Position numbers and translations under genes: made by a program. Shown piece after piece: positions 33,817 to 42,079 of a stretch of DNA of 64,000 nucleotides (the first letter of the stretch is position 1; the number at the start of each line of letters is the position of its first letter). Below the pieces are notes generated by a model, which searched no databases, was not told where the DNA came from, and saw nothing but the letters and a program-made list of their open reading frames with translations. Origin of the DNA: JAFGBI01 sp964480725 (GTDB taxonomy: Bacteria > Myxococcota_A > Polyangia > Polyangiales > Polyangiaceae). Where the stretch lies: positions 1-64,000 of the forward strand of contig CAYZQO010000003.1 of NCBI GenBank assembly GCA_964480725.1, written 5' to 3'.

Positions 33817-34506
33817 ATGGGCCGTCTCCCCACCTCCCACCTCCGCCGCGGGCCGCTGGCCACCGGTGGCGCACTCCTCTCCATCGTGCTGTCGCTGGGG
33901 GCGAGCGCGGGCTGCGGCAGCGACGATGAACGGCCGCCGGGCACCTCCATCGACACGAGCGCCTTCGATCCCTCTCTCGACCCGCTGGTGGCGGGCTACC
34001 CGCCAGGACCCTACGGCGGCGAGGTCGGAGACGTGATCGAGGACTTCGAGTTCGAGGGCTACGTCGTCGAGAACGCCACCATCCCGGAGGTGCCGAGCGC
34101 CTTCGGCCGCCTCTCGATGTCGGATCTGCACCACGGTGCCGAACCGTTCGCGCTCCTGGTGATGGCAGCGTCATGGTGCGAGGGCTCCTGCATCACCACC
34201 GAGGAACTCGCGCTGGAGACGGCCCGCGGCGCAGCGGCCGGGGGCGTCGTGGTGGAAGTGCTGCTCGACGCCGACCGTGACATCGCCGAGGAGTGGGTGC
34301 GAACCTTCGAGCTGCCGGCGAGCACGGTGTACCCGCTCGACGCCGAGTTCGAGGCGACCATCGGTGGGCTCGAGTGGGCGGTCGTGGTCGACCTGGAGAC
34401 ACAACGGATCGTTTGGCGCGACTTCGGCAGCGACGCGACCCAGAGGGCGCCCATCGCCGTCCGTGGCGTCGACGAGCTCGTGCGCCGCTGCACCGGCGCC
34501 GACTGA
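33817..34506 (+). CDS. Thioredoxin-fold lipoprotein (AhpC/TSA-like)
   Basis: This protein of about 229 residues has a basic N-region with RR and a lipobox ASAGC. The mature domain has the thioredoxin-fold layout: VGDVIEDFEFEGYV at the start (as in peroxiredoxin-like proteins), then FALLVMAASWCEGSCITTEEL, where the WCEGSC holds two Cys spaced C-x-x-x-C rather than the usual CxxC. Later VVVDLETQRIVWRDFG matches the fold's last strands. The unusual Cys spacing makes reductase activity uncertain, and a Cu-chaperone (Sco)-like role is possible because Sco proteins use CxxxC. A TAGCTT at 33726-33731 could be the -10, giving a leader of about 80 nt. Confidence 0.75.
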   Translation: MGRLPTSHLRRGPLATGGALLSIVLSLGASAGCGSDDERPPGTSIDTSAFDPSLDPLVAGYPPGPYGGEVGDVIEDFEFEGYVVENATIPEVPSAFGRLSMSDLHHGAEPFALLVMAASWCEGSCITTEELALETARGAAAGGVVVEVLLDADRDIAEEWVRTFELPASTVYPLDAEFEATIGGLEWAVVVDLETQRIVWRDFGSDATQRAPIAVRGVDELVRRCTGAD

Positions 34507-34548
34507 ACGCGGACGGGCGCGGCCCCCGGGGCTCGCGGCGCGCGCCGC

Positions 34549-35844
34549 TCAGGGGAGATCGACCAGCTCGCCGAGGATCGCAAAGCCGTCGGCGAAGTCC
34601 TGCAGCGAGGCCTGCTCGTCGGGGGCGTGGTAGTAGCGCCCGCGACCGAACCCGGTGATCGTGAGATCCAAACCGCGCTCCGCGAGCTCGCGGACGAGGG
34701 GCAGCGCCCCGGTCATGCTCGTGCGGTGAACCGCGTCCGGGCCGCGACGCCGCCGGATCGCCCCCTCGAGCGCGGCGAGCCCAGGCGAGGCGAGATCGCA
34801 CGCGAGCCCCTCCGTGGGGGGGCCGACCCAGGCGAAGTCGAGTTGACCGAAATGCCCGTCGACGGTCTGCGCGGCAGGCAACCCCGGCAGCGCGACGCCC
34901 GCCGCGAGGTCGCGCCCAACCTCGGCCGCACGGGCGGCGATCCGCACCGTGAGCTCCGCGGCCGAGTAGAACGGCGTCACGCGCAGGTCCCCCTCCACGA
35001 CGACGCGCCCCGGGATGGTCGACACCCCCCGGTTGGGCGCGTCGATCACGGTCGCCTTGAACGATGTCGGCGACGCGAACCCGTAGCGCTGCTCCTCCGG
35101 GTGCGCCGGGGCCCGCGCCGCGCACCAGCGGCCGAGGTCAAGCGCCACCGCCATCCCGAGTTCGAGCGCGTTCACGCACTGGTGCGGCATCCCGGAGTGC
35201 CCGGTGATCCCTTCGACCCGAAGGCGCCACCGGGCGACACCGCCAGTGCCGACCGTGGGCCCGAAGTCCGCCGCGTCGAGCCAGTAAACGGGCCCCCCCG
35301 CCAGCGCGTCGAGCCGCCCACGCGAGAGCAGGTAGTCGAGACCGATCCCGCCGACGGGCGAGCTCTCCTCGTTGGCAAGCAGGACCACGGTCACCGTGCG
35401 ACGGGGCGGCGTCCCCCGCTCGGCGAGCGCGCGGAGCAGCTCGGCGAGCAGGGCGACGTGCCCGAGGCAGTCCGTGGTGCCCCGCCCGTAGAGGACGCCA
35501 TCTTCGACGACGAGCGTGAACGGATCGCGCGCCCACCCCTCCGCCGCGCGATCAGCTGGCACCACATCGAAGTGGGCCCCCACGAAGGCCACGCGGCCGG
35601 GCCCGGAGCCGGGCAACGTGAGGACGAGGTTCGGGCGGTCCTCGTGCCCCGGCGCCGCGATCCGCTCCACCCCCACCACGCCGCTCGCGACGTGGGGGGC
35701 GAGCGCGGCCGTAACCCGATCCGCCGCCAGGCCCTCGCGCGGCGTCTGACCCTGCTCCACCGCGTTGACCAGCGACGGACCGAGGCGCACGAGGTCGGCG
35801 AGCAGCCCCACGAACCGCTCGCGATCGAGCTCCAGGTCCGCCAT
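34549..35844 (-). CDS. M20-family metallopeptidase/deacylase
   Basis: This 431-residue cytoplasmic enzyme is related to acetylornithine deacetylase and succinyl-diaminopimelate desuccinylase. The zinc ligands and catalytic residues are visible: GAHFDVVP (His, Asp), YGRGTTDCLG (bridging Asp), LLANEESSPVGG (Glu pair) and, near the end, GRYYHAPDE (last His). A dimerisation insert with RVEGITGHSGMPHQ is also present. The substrate is undetermined; no amino-acid biosynthesis gene is adjacent. It is transcribed away from the nucleotidyltransferase at 35964. Confidence 0.92.
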   Translation of the reverse strand: MADLELDRERFVGLLADLVRLGPSLVNAVEQGQTPREGLAADRVTAALAPHVASGVVGVERIAAPGHEDRPNLVLTLPGSGPGRVAFVGAHFDVVPADRAAEGWARDPFTLVVEDGVLYGRGTTDCLGHVALLAELLRALAERGTPPRRTVTVVLLANEESSPVGGIGLDYLLSRGRLDALAGGPVYWLDAADFGPTVGTGGVARWRLRVEGITGHSGMPHQCVNALELGMAVALDLGRWCAARAPAHPEEQRYGFASPTSFKATVIDAPNRGVSTIPGRVVVEGDLRVTPFYSAAELTVRIAARAAEVGRDLAAGVALPGLPAAQTVDGHFGQLDFAWVGPPTEGLACDLASPGLAALEGAIRRRRGPDAVHRTSMTGALPLVRELAERGLDLTITGFGRGRYYHAPDEQASLQDFADGFAILGELVDLP

Positions 35845-35949
35845 GCGGCGAGCATGCGCCGTCGAAGGGGCCCGTCAACCGCCCGCCCCAGACGGCGGCG
35901 CCCGCGCTGGCCCCGGAACGAATCCGCTCGATCTCGCGCCCCGGATCCG

Positions 35950-35955
35950 TATCCT
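35950..35955 (+). promoter_or_regulatory. -10-like TATCCT, leaderless candidate
   Basis: TATCCT lies 8 nt before the ATG at 35964. The gap is C-rich with no Shine-Dalgarno. No convincing -35. Confidence 0.35.
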
Positions 35956-35963
35956 CCGCCCCC

Positions 35964-36728
35964 ATGCGCGCGGTGATCATCGGCGCCGGTCGCGGCAGCC
36001 GTCTCGGGCCCGAGACGGAGCGGATCCCGAAGACCCTGGTGGAGGTGATGGGCCGGCCGATGCTCGACTGGATCTTGGACGCGCTCGCCGCGGGCGGGTT
36101 CCGCCGCGCCGACGTGATCTTCGTCTGCGGCTACGCGGAGGACGTGCTGCGCGAGCGGTACCCCGACCTGACCTACGTGCGCAACCAGGACTGGGAGCAC
36201 AACAACATCCTGGCGTCCCTGCTCACTGCACGCGAGCACCTCGGCGACGGGTTCGTCTCCACCTACTCCGACATCGTCTATGAGGGGGCGATCGTGGAGC
36301 GCCTGGTGCAGAGCCCCCACGCCCATGTCCTCGGGTGCGACACGGCGTGGCGCCGCCGCTACGCGGCCCGGTCGCACCATCCGGAGACGGACGCCGAGAA
36401 GCTCCGCGCCGACGGCGAGCGCGTGCTCGAGGTGAGCCGGCACATCCCGAGCGAGGCGGCGCAGGGGGAATTCATCGGCGTCATGCGGCTCGGCGCCGCT
36501 GCCGCGCGCCGGTTCATCGCGGCCTACGATCGGGCCCGCGCGAGCCACGAGGGGCGACTCTTCCGCGAGGGCCGGCGCTTCGAGCGCGCTTACCTCATCG
36601 ATCTCATCCAGGAGCAGCTCGAGGGGGGCGAGGTCATCCACCGCGTGGACACGAACGGCGGTTACATGGAGATCGACACGGAGCAGGACCTCGCGCTCGC
36701 CGAGCGCTGGTGGACCTCTCGCCCCTGA
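35964..36728 (+). CDS. NTP transferase (sugar-phosphate or phosphocholine nucleotidyltransferase-like)
   Basis: This 254-residue protein has the GT-A nucleotidyltransferase opening RAVIIGAGRGSRLGPETERIPKTLVEV (nucleotide loop and catalytic Lys), then MLDWILDALAAGG. It next has the metal-binding region FVSTYSDIVYEG and a closing GYMEIDTEQDLALAERWW, which matches the DIDTPEDL-type end of the family. The short size and NQDWEHNNILASLLTAREHL resemble phosphocholine cytidylyltransferase-like (LicC-type) enzymes that activate small headgroups for cell-surface glycans. Substrate is inference. Confidence 0.87.
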   Translation: MRAVIIGAGRGSRLGPETERIPKTLVEVMGRPMLDWILDALAAGGFRRADVIFVCGYAEDVLRERYPDLTYVRNQDWEHNNILASLLTAREHLGDGFVSTYSDIVYEGAIVERLVQSPHAHVLGCDTAWRRRYAARSHHPETDAEKLRADGERVLEVSRHIPSEAAQGEFIGVMRLGAAAARRFIAAYDRARASHEGRLFREGRRFERAYLIDLIQEQLEGGEVIHRVDTNGGYMEIDTEQDLALAERWWTSRP

Positions 36729-36797
36729 AGCGTCGACGCCGCAGAAATCCAGTCCGAGCGGCGGAGCGGGGCGCAAGAAATTCCAGCGCCGAGCCGA

Positions 36798-36835
36798 GAC
36801 TGTCGGGTGACAGTCGCCGAGAGTGGCGCTAATCG
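36798..36835 (+). promoter_or_regulatory. Promoter with an inverted repeat across its -35 (candidate operator)
   Basis: GTGACA (36807-36812; five of six matches to TTGACA) is followed after 17 bp by TAATCG (36830-36835), 7 nt before the ATG at 36843. A perfect 7-bp inverted repeat GACTGTC-GGGT-GACAGTC (36798-36815) covers the -35 box, as expected of a repressor site. It could equally form an RNA hairpin if an upstream transcript reads through. Confidence 0.5.
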
Positions 36836-36842
36836 TGGCGCG

Positions 36843-37562
36843 ATGACCCTCCCCCGTCACTCCCCGCCCCTGCTCCTCGCCGCCCTCGCCCTCGCCCAAG
36901 GCTGCGGCCACCAGGCCCCCCCGCCAGAAGCGCCGCCGCTGGAGATCGTCGAGGAGGAGAGGGACGACGGCGCCGCCGTCGCGGTGTCGTCGGACATCGG
37001 TGGGATGAACGAGGAGCAGGTGTCGCGCGTGTTCTCGCGCGCCGCTGGGGGGTTCGAGAAGTGCCTCGACTTCGGAGCCAACCGCGTCGAGTTCCTGGGC
37101 GGTGACGTGGAGCTGTTTGCGCTCATCGATCGCGCTGGCAAGCTCGTGCACGCGCACGTAGCGTCGAGCTCGCTCGGCGATCGGGCGACCGAGAAGTGCC
37201 TCCTCGAGGTGCTCGAGAAACAGACCTGGCCCCAGCCGGTGGGGGGCGATCGGGGCATCGCGCGCAAGGCGTTCGGGCTCGAGCCCTCCGGGGACGTTCG
37301 CCCCCCCGTCGCCTGGTCCGACGACGACGTCCGGGATGGCCTCCGCAAGATTCAGGATCAGGTCGACGAGTGCAAGCAGGGAGTCGGCGGCGCCTTCACG
37401 GCGACCATGTACGTCGACACCAACGGTACTCCCCTCGCCGTCGGTATGGCCCCTCCCAGCGAGGAGGGCGAGGCCGTGGTCGACTGCCTCGTGAGCGTGC
37501 TCGAGTCGGCCCGGTTCCGTTCGCCCGGGGGCTGGCCGGCCAAGGTGACGTTCGCGCTGTGA
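36843..37562 (+). CDS. Lipoprotein with AgmX/PglI-type repeats
   Basis: This 239-residue protein has a short signal and lipobox AQGC. The mature part holds two copies of the domain common in myxobacterial AgmX/PglI C-termini. In the first, EKCLDFGANRVEFLGGDVELFALIDRAGKLVHAHVASSSL is followed by a second Cys in EKCLLEVLEKQTWPQP. The second, more diverged copy has DECKQGVGGAFTATMYVDTNG, then VDCLVSVLESARF. AgmX and PglI take part in gliding motility; the link here is by domain only. Its TGA overlaps the GTG of the SDR gene (GTGA), so the two are coupled. Confidence 0.82.
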   Translation: MTLPRHSPPLLLAALALAQGCGHQAPPPEAPPLEIVEEERDDGAAVAVSSDIGGMNEEQVSRVFSRAAGGFEKCLDFGANRVEFLGGDVELFALIDRAGKLVHAHVASSSLGDRATEKCLLEVLEKQTWPQPVGGDRGIARKAFGLEPSGDVRPPVAWSDDDVRDGLRKIQDQVDECKQGVGGAFTATMYVDTNGTPLAVGMAPPSEEGEAVVDCLVSVLESARFRSPGGWPAKVTFAL

Positions 37563-38350
37563 TTGACACCGACACCCGCTCGGAGGGAGATCCCCTCGCC
37601 GGCCGGCGCGCCCTCGTGACCGGCGCTGGTCGTCACGTCGGTCGCGCCATCGCGCTCGCCCTCGGCCGTCGAGGGATGCGGGTGGCCGTCCACTTCGGCC
37701 AGAGCGAGGCGGGCGCAAGGCAGACCTGCGCGGAGATCCGCGCGGTGGGCGGGGAGGCCTTCGCGCTGGGGGCCGATCTGCGCGACCGAGCCGCGGCGCG
37801 CGCCCTCGTCGACGCCGCGGTGGCCGGGCTCGGCGGCCTCGACCTGCTGGTCGCCAGCGCCGCGGGCTTCGCCCGGATCGATCTCGACGCCATCGACGAT
37901 TGCGCCTGGGACGAGTTGATCGAGCTCGACCTGACCTCGCCGTTCGTGCTGGCGCAACGCGCGGCAGGCGCGCTCCGCCGCTCGCGCGGGAGCGTCGTCT
38001 TCGTGACCTGCGCGAGCACCGCCGCGCCCTTCCGTCACCACCTGCCCTACGTCGTCGCAAAGGGCGCACTCTCCCACCTCACGCGCGCGCTCGCCCTGGA
38101 ACTCGCCCCCGAGGTCCGCGTCAACGCGGTCGCGCCGGGCACCGTACCGGCCGCCGACGATCTCGCAGCCTCGGAGCACGCCCGTCGCGCGGGGCTGCTC
38201 CCACTGGAGCGGTTGGGCGACGCCGAGGACGTGGCGCGGGCCGTGGTGTTCCTCGCCGAGAGCCCGTTCGTCACCGGCGTGGAGATCCCGGTGGACGGTG
38301 GCCGCGCCGTGGCGCGTCACCAGGAGCCACCGCCCCACGCCGGCTCTTAG
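37559..38350 (+). CDS. Short-chain dehydrogenase/reductase
   Basis: This 263-residue SDR has the cofactor loop ALVTGAGRHVGRAIALALG, VASAAG in place of NNAG, and the catalytic triad in SVVFVTCASTAAPFRHHLPYVVAKGAL (Ser, then Tyr-x-x-x-Lys as YVVAK). The closing FVTGVEIPVDGG is typical. RHVGRAIA with a following basic segment favours NADP(H), as in pteridine reductase/FabG-like enzymes. The GTG start overlaps the upstream lipoprotein stop. Its 3' end overlaps the convergent gene by 4 bp. Confidence 0.9.
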   Translation: MIDTDTRSEGDPLAGRRALVTGAGRHVGRAIALALGRRGMRVAVHFGQSEAGARQTCAEIRAVGGEAFALGADLRDRAAARALVDAAVAGLGGLDLLVASAAGFARIDLDAIDDCAWDELIELDLTSPFVLAQRAAGALRRSRGSVVFVTCASTAAPFRHHLPYVVAKGALSHLTRALALELAPEVRVNAVAPGTVPAADDLAASEHARRAGLLPLERLGDAEDVARAVVFLAESPFVTGVEIPVDGGRAVARHQEPPPHAGS

Positions 38351-39225
38351 GTGCGAACTCGCAGCTCGACAATCTCGGGGCCGGTCACGGCGCCGAGCAC
38401 GGTCGAGAGGTCGCGGCTCGCCTGGACCGACGGCGCCGTGACCGTCAGCAGCTCGGCGGCGATGCCTTGCTCACCGAGCGCCGCGGCCAGCCGCTCCAGG
38501 CGACCGAGGAGCTCGACCTCGGAGCGGTCGCCGAGGGTCCCCGAGACCGCCAGCACGACCCCGGATGCCTCGCTCGCCGTCACTACCCGCGCCACGGCGC
38601 CGAGGATCGGCGCGGCCGCGGGCCGCAGTGAACCGTCGGGGTCGTCGAACAGCAATGCCGTCGGGACGCGCAGGACCGGGTCGCCGTCCACGAGCACGAG
38701 CTCGATCTCCCCGGTCGCCAGTGGGGCGTGCAGGGAGAGGGTGAGATCGCGCACCAGCAGCGCCCGTAGCTGGGCGCTCGCGGCGACCGCGTCGAGGGCG
38801 TCGAGTCGTGCAGTCGCCGCGTCGAGGGCCGCGGCCAGCTCACCCCGTTCGCGCGCGAAGCCCTGCAGGTGGTCGCCGGCACGGCCGAGCTCGCTCAGGA
38901 GCTGGGCGACCAGGAGGGACTGCTCGCCGCGCTCACGCGCGGCGACGTCCACCTGGAGCTCGGCCCCCGAGAGCGACCGGCCGAGCCCCTCCAGCTCGGC
39001 GTCTCGCTCGCGGAGCAAGCGGGCCACCGCGGCGGACTCGGCGCGCGCGCTCGCCGTCGCCGCCTCGGCGGCCGCGAGCGCCCGCGCGATCTCGGCCTGC
39101 TCCGTCTGCCCGTGCCGGAGCGCCGCCTCGGCCTCCACCAGGCGACCGCGACTCACGCAGGCGGGAAGCGCCCCGAGCACGAGGAGCGCGGCCAGCAACG
39201 TCGACGGTGTGCCTCGACCCGTCAT
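38347..39225 (-). CDS. Coiled-coil lipoprotein with OmpA-like C-terminal fold
   Basis: This 292-residue protein begins MTGRGTPSTLLAALLVLGALPAC (lipobox LPAC). About 120 residues of Ala/Glu/Arg-rich coiled coil follow, then a C-terminal domain with LRPAAAPILGAVARVVTAS and SGVVLAVSGTLGDRSEVELLGRLERLAAALGEQGI. That pattern resembles the OmpA/MotB peptidoglycan-binding fold but with weak conservation of its key Asp/Arg. The coiled-coil lipoprotein plus OmpA-like layout suggests an outer-membrane tether. It begins 5 nt after the PilZ gene, so the two form an operon. Confidence 0.8.
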   Translation of the reverse strand: MTGRGTPSTLLAALLVLGALPACVSRGRLVEAEAALRHGQTEQAEIARALAAAEAATASARAESAAVARLLRERDAELEGLGRSLSGAELQVDVAARERGEQSLLVAQLLSELGRAGDHLQGFARERGELAAALDAATARLDALDAVAASAQLRALLVRDLTLSLHAPLATGEIELVLVDGDPVLRVPTALLFDDPDGSLRPAAAPILGAVARVVTASEASGVVLAVSGTLGDRSEVELLGRLERLAAALGEQGIAAELLTVTAPSVQASRDLSTVLGAVTGPEIVELRVRT

Positions 39226-39230
39226 GGCCC

Positions 39231-39563
39231 TCAGCAAGCCCCGATCCCGCGCAGGCTCTGCAGGTCCACGTGCTCCGCCAGCGACAGGCGATCGGCGTCG
39301 CTCATGGTCACGAATCGAAACGCCTGCCGGCTCCCCATCGACCAGACCGGGCGAGCCTTGGTGCGGATGACCCGGATCCGCTCGGGCAGACGGAGCTCGA
39401 GGTCGACGAGCAGGCGCTCGTCCGAGCGCCGGATCCCCCGCCCCCGGTCGATGACGATCCCGGACGCGGACACCTCGATGCCGCGGCAACGGCAGGAGAG
39501 GCCTCCATCCCGCGCGATGACGTGGAAGTCGGTCCTGACTCTCATTCCCGTTCGATGCTGCAT
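39231..39563 (-). CDS. PilZ-domain protein, candidate cyclic-di-GMP receptor
   Basis: This 110-residue single-domain protein opens with the basic RTGMRVRTDF, near the R-x-x-x-R motif of PilZ. The second motif EVSASGIVID corresponds to D/NxSxxG, with Glu in place of the usual Asp/Asn. Both are needed for cyclic-di-GMP binding, so binding is plausible but not certain. It has a strong ribosome site (GGAGG 5 nt before the ATG). It is co-transcribed with the coiled-coil lipoprotein, suggesting a second-messenger-controlled envelope function. Confidence 0.8.
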   Translation of the reverse strand: MQHRTGMRVRTDFHVIARDGGLSCRCRGIEVSASGIVIDRGRGIRRSDERLLVDLELRLPERIRVIRTKARPVWSMGSRQAFRFVTMSDADRLSLAEHVDLQSLRGIGAC

Positions 39564-39729
39564 GGGAACCTCCGTTCGGTACGTGATCGTAGGTTTCTAT
39601 CCTACCATGGATGCAACTTCACGACACTGGATTACACTGAGACTCACCGAAGTGCTTCGATAAGCCGCACCGGTTGCGGGTCGGTCCCGAACTTGGCCGA
39701 CTCGCGCCGAACACGTAGGACGGGGTGCG
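39564..39729. promoter_or_regulatory. AT-rich divergent promoter region between PilZ and penicillin-binding protein genes
   Basis: This 166-bp gap is visibly poorer in G+C than its surroundings, especially 39580-39660. It holds a small inverted repeat GTAGG-N7-CCTAC (39589-39605) and several TA-rich hexamers, including TACACT and, 8 nt before the ATG at 39730, TAGGAC. It probably carries promoters in both directions; exact boxes are uncertain. Confidence 0.45.
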
Positions 39730-40914
39730 ATGCAGCTCGGCGCTCGCGCGGTATGGGCGGTGTGCCTGCTCGGGGTTTCGCTGGCCGGCGGCGCAGCCCC
39801 GGCCGCCGCCGAAACCCCGACGCCCAACCAACGCCGGCCGCCCGCGGTCGATCTCGGCCGGCTCCAGGTCGCCACCGACCGGGTCACGGCGCCACTCCGA
39901 ACGGGCGGCACGGCCGAGCTCACGCTGCAGCCTGGACTCCAGCGCTCGGCGGATCGCTTGCTCCGCGACGCGCGCCCCCGCGCGGGTGCGATCGTGGCAG
40001 CCGACGCGCGGACCGGTCACCTGCTGGTCTGGTCGAGCCTGGGGGTCGGCGGCACCGGGATCCTCGGCATGCGAGCCCCCAGCGCGAGCCTGTTCAAGAT
40101 CGTGACGACAGCCGCGCTGCTGGAGCTCGACGGAGTCCACCCGGCGACCCGGGTCTGTCACTCCGGAGGCAGCAGCGGGATCGAGCGCCGTCACCTGGAA
40201 GCGCCACGTGGCGACGACGTGCAGTGCCACCCGTTCTGGCAGGCCCTCGGCCACAGCCGCAATGCGGTCTACGCGCAGCTCGTCACCCGCCACCTCATGC
40301 ACGACGAGCTCGTCACCATGGGCGCGCGCTTCGGGTTCGGTGCAGACCTCCCGTTCGACGTCCCGGCGCCGCTCGGCCGCCTGCAGGTCCCTTACAACGA
40401 CCTGGCGTTCGCTCGCGCCGCCACTGGGTTCCAGGGGAGCGATCTGACGCCCCTCGGCGCCCTCGAGCTCGCCTTCGTCGTGGCCGCCGGGGGCCGGCGG
40501 CCGCGGCTCCACATCGTGGCCGCCGCCGGCGACTACGTCGCCCCGGCGAGGCTCGAGATCGAGGACCGCGTGATCGAACCCCGAACGGCGGCCAACCTCC
40601 GCTGGATGATGGAGGTGACGGTCGATCAAGGGACTTCGTCGGAGGCCTTCGCCGACGAGGCCGGACAGCCGTACCTCCGCGACGTCAAGGTGGCGGGAAA
40701 GACCGGGACCCTGCAGCCCGATCCCACTGGTCCGACGACCACCTGGTTCGTCGGTTTCGCTCCCAGCCGCGACCCCCGCATCGTGGTGAGCGTGCTGCTC
40801 GAGAATGGCCGGGTCTGGCACCGAAAGGCCAACGAGGTGGCGCGGGACCTGCTGCGCGCCTACTTCGCGAGCCGCGGCTTTCGTGGCATCACCGACCCGC
40901 TGGCGAACGGCTGA
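39730..40914 (+). CDS. Penicillin-binding protein transpeptidase domain protein
   Basis: This 394-residue protein starts with a signal peptide (cleavage after APAAA) and has all three penicilloyl-serine transferase motifs: S120-L-F-K123, S176-R177-N178 and K324-T-G. The surrounding ELTLQPGLQRSADRLLRDARPRAGAIVAADARTG is the class A/B PBP transpeptidase start. At this length it has neither a glycosyltransferase nor a PASTA domain, so it is a minimal periplasmic D,D-transpeptidase or carboxypeptidase. A -10-like TAGGAC lies 8 nt upstream, though AGGA within it could also serve as a ribosome site. Confidence 0.92.
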   Translation: MQLGARAVWAVCLLGVSLAGGAAPAAAETPTPNQRRPPAVDLGRLQVATDRVTAPLRTGGTAELTLQPGLQRSADRLLRDARPRAGAIVAADARTGHLLVWSSLGVGGTGILGMRAPSASLFKIVTTAALLELDGVHPATRVCHSGGSSGIERRHLEAPRGDDVQCHPFWQALGHSRNAVYAQLVTRHLMHDELVTMGARFGFGADLPFDVPAPLGRLQVPYNDLAFARAATGFQGSDLTPLGALELAFVVAAGGRRPRLHIVAAAGDYVAPARLEIEDRVIEPRTAANLRWMMEVTVDQGTSSEAFADEAGQPYLRDVKVAGKTGTLQPDPTGPTTTWFVGFAPSRDPRIVVSVLLENGRVWHRKANEVARDLLRAYFASRGFRGITDPLANG

Positions 40915-40973
40915 GGCAAGCGCGGCGGGCGCGGCGGGCGCGCGCGCCAGGCATCCCCGAGGTCCGCTCGAGA

Positions 40974-41975
40974 CTACTCGGTGGGGCGAGCGCGGGGGGG
41001 GAGCCGATGCATGGTCGCGAGCAGCGCGGCGGCCAGACGCCGCGGATCGTGGCGGGCGAATTGCTCCCGGCTCATCAGATCGCCGGTCACGACGAGGCGT
41101 CCCGCGTCGTCCAAATCGTGCACCACCGGCGTGGCCCCTTCTCGCGCGTAGGCCTCCTCGAGGCCCGCGGGCACGGGCCCGTCATTGACGACGACGGCGT
41201 CCAGCCGCGCCCCGACGGCCGCCTCCACGACCTCGACGAACCGTGCCGTGCCGTAGCCGTCGGTTTCCCCTCGCTTGGTCATGGTGTTGGTCACGTAGTG
41301 GAGCCGCGCCCCGCGCCGCCGGGCCTCCACTAGGGTGGTCCGCATCCCCTCCACCACCAGGTTTGGCAACAGGCTGGTGAAGAGGTCCCCGGGACCGATG
41401 ACGATGTGGTCGGCGGCGAGGAGCGCCTGGGCCGCCCGGTCGAAAATCCGAGCCGAGGGGCACAGCCGCACGGAGCGGATCGGCGTCCTCCAGCTCTCCC
41501 CACGCACGTCGATCGCTGCCTCGCCTACAATCTCGGTGCCATCGGCGAGTTCGGCCACCAGCTGGACGTCGTCGAGCGTGACCGGGTAGACGTGCCCGCG
41601 CACGAGCAGGATCCGCTCCAAGAGCTCGATGCCGGCGTATTCGCCACCGGCTACCGTCTTGGCGCCGGTGAGCACCAGGTTACCCAGGCTGTGCCCGGAG
41701 AGGTGACCCGACGACTCGAAGCGGTGCTCGAAGAGGGCCAAGAGGTCGCGCGGTGCATCGGACAGGGCGACCAGACACTTGCGGACGTCGCCCGGCGGCA
41801 GCGTCCCGAGCTCCGCACGCAGGCGACCCGTGCTCCCTCCGGAGTCCATCATGCTGACGACGGCGGCGAGATCCGCGCCGGCCGCGTGGCGCCGGAAGCC
41901 GGAGAGGACGGTGAACAGACCCGTCCCCCCGCCGATGAAGCGAAGGCGCGGCCGGTGCTCTCGGCTTGAGATCAA
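40974..41975 (-). CDS. yvcK: YvcK/CofD-like protein (gluconeogenesis factor family)
   Basis: This 333-residue cytoplasmic protein has the family signatures RFIGGGTGLFTVLSGFRRH at the N-terminus, SMMDSGGSTGRLR, PPGDVRKCLVALSD, SGHSLGNLVL and IVIGPGDLFTSLLPNLVVEGM, and ends with YVTNTMTKRGETDGY. YvcK binds UDP-GlcNAc-like ligands and supports cell-wall synthesis and growth on gluconeogenic carbon in other bacteria. The start is a TTG at 41975. Its placement beside a penicillin-binding protein (convergent) may be chance. Confidence 0.93.
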   Translation of the reverse strand: MISSREHRPRLRFIGGGTGLFTVLSGFRRHAAGADLAAVVSMMDSGGSTGRLRAELGTLPPGDVRKCLVALSDAPRDLLALFEHRFESSGHLSGHSLGNLVLTGAKTVAGGEYAGIELLERILLVRGHVYPVTLDDVQLVAELADGTEIVGEAAIDVRGESWRTPIRSVRLCPSARIFDRAAQALLAADHIVIGPGDLFTSLLPNLVVEGMRTTLVEARRRGARLHYVTNTMTKRGETDGYGTARFVEVVEAAVGARLDAVVVNDGPVPAGLEEAYAREGATPVVHDLDDAGRLVVTGDLMSREQFARHDPRRLAAALLATMHRLPPRARPTE

Positions 41976-42079
41976 CCTATCAATGCTCGCAGGGGCCGGA
42001 TCCGAACCATCACGAGCCCCGGGGGGTCACCCGGCCCGGCGCGCCGCGGTGACCCCGCTCTGGGGGAACACTGCGCGCC

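Noticed and set aside
35391..38069. An 892-residue minus-strand reading frame
   Set aside because: It runs antisense through the nucleotidyltransferase, AgmX-like lipoprotein and SDR genes, all with recognisable families; it is a shadow frame.
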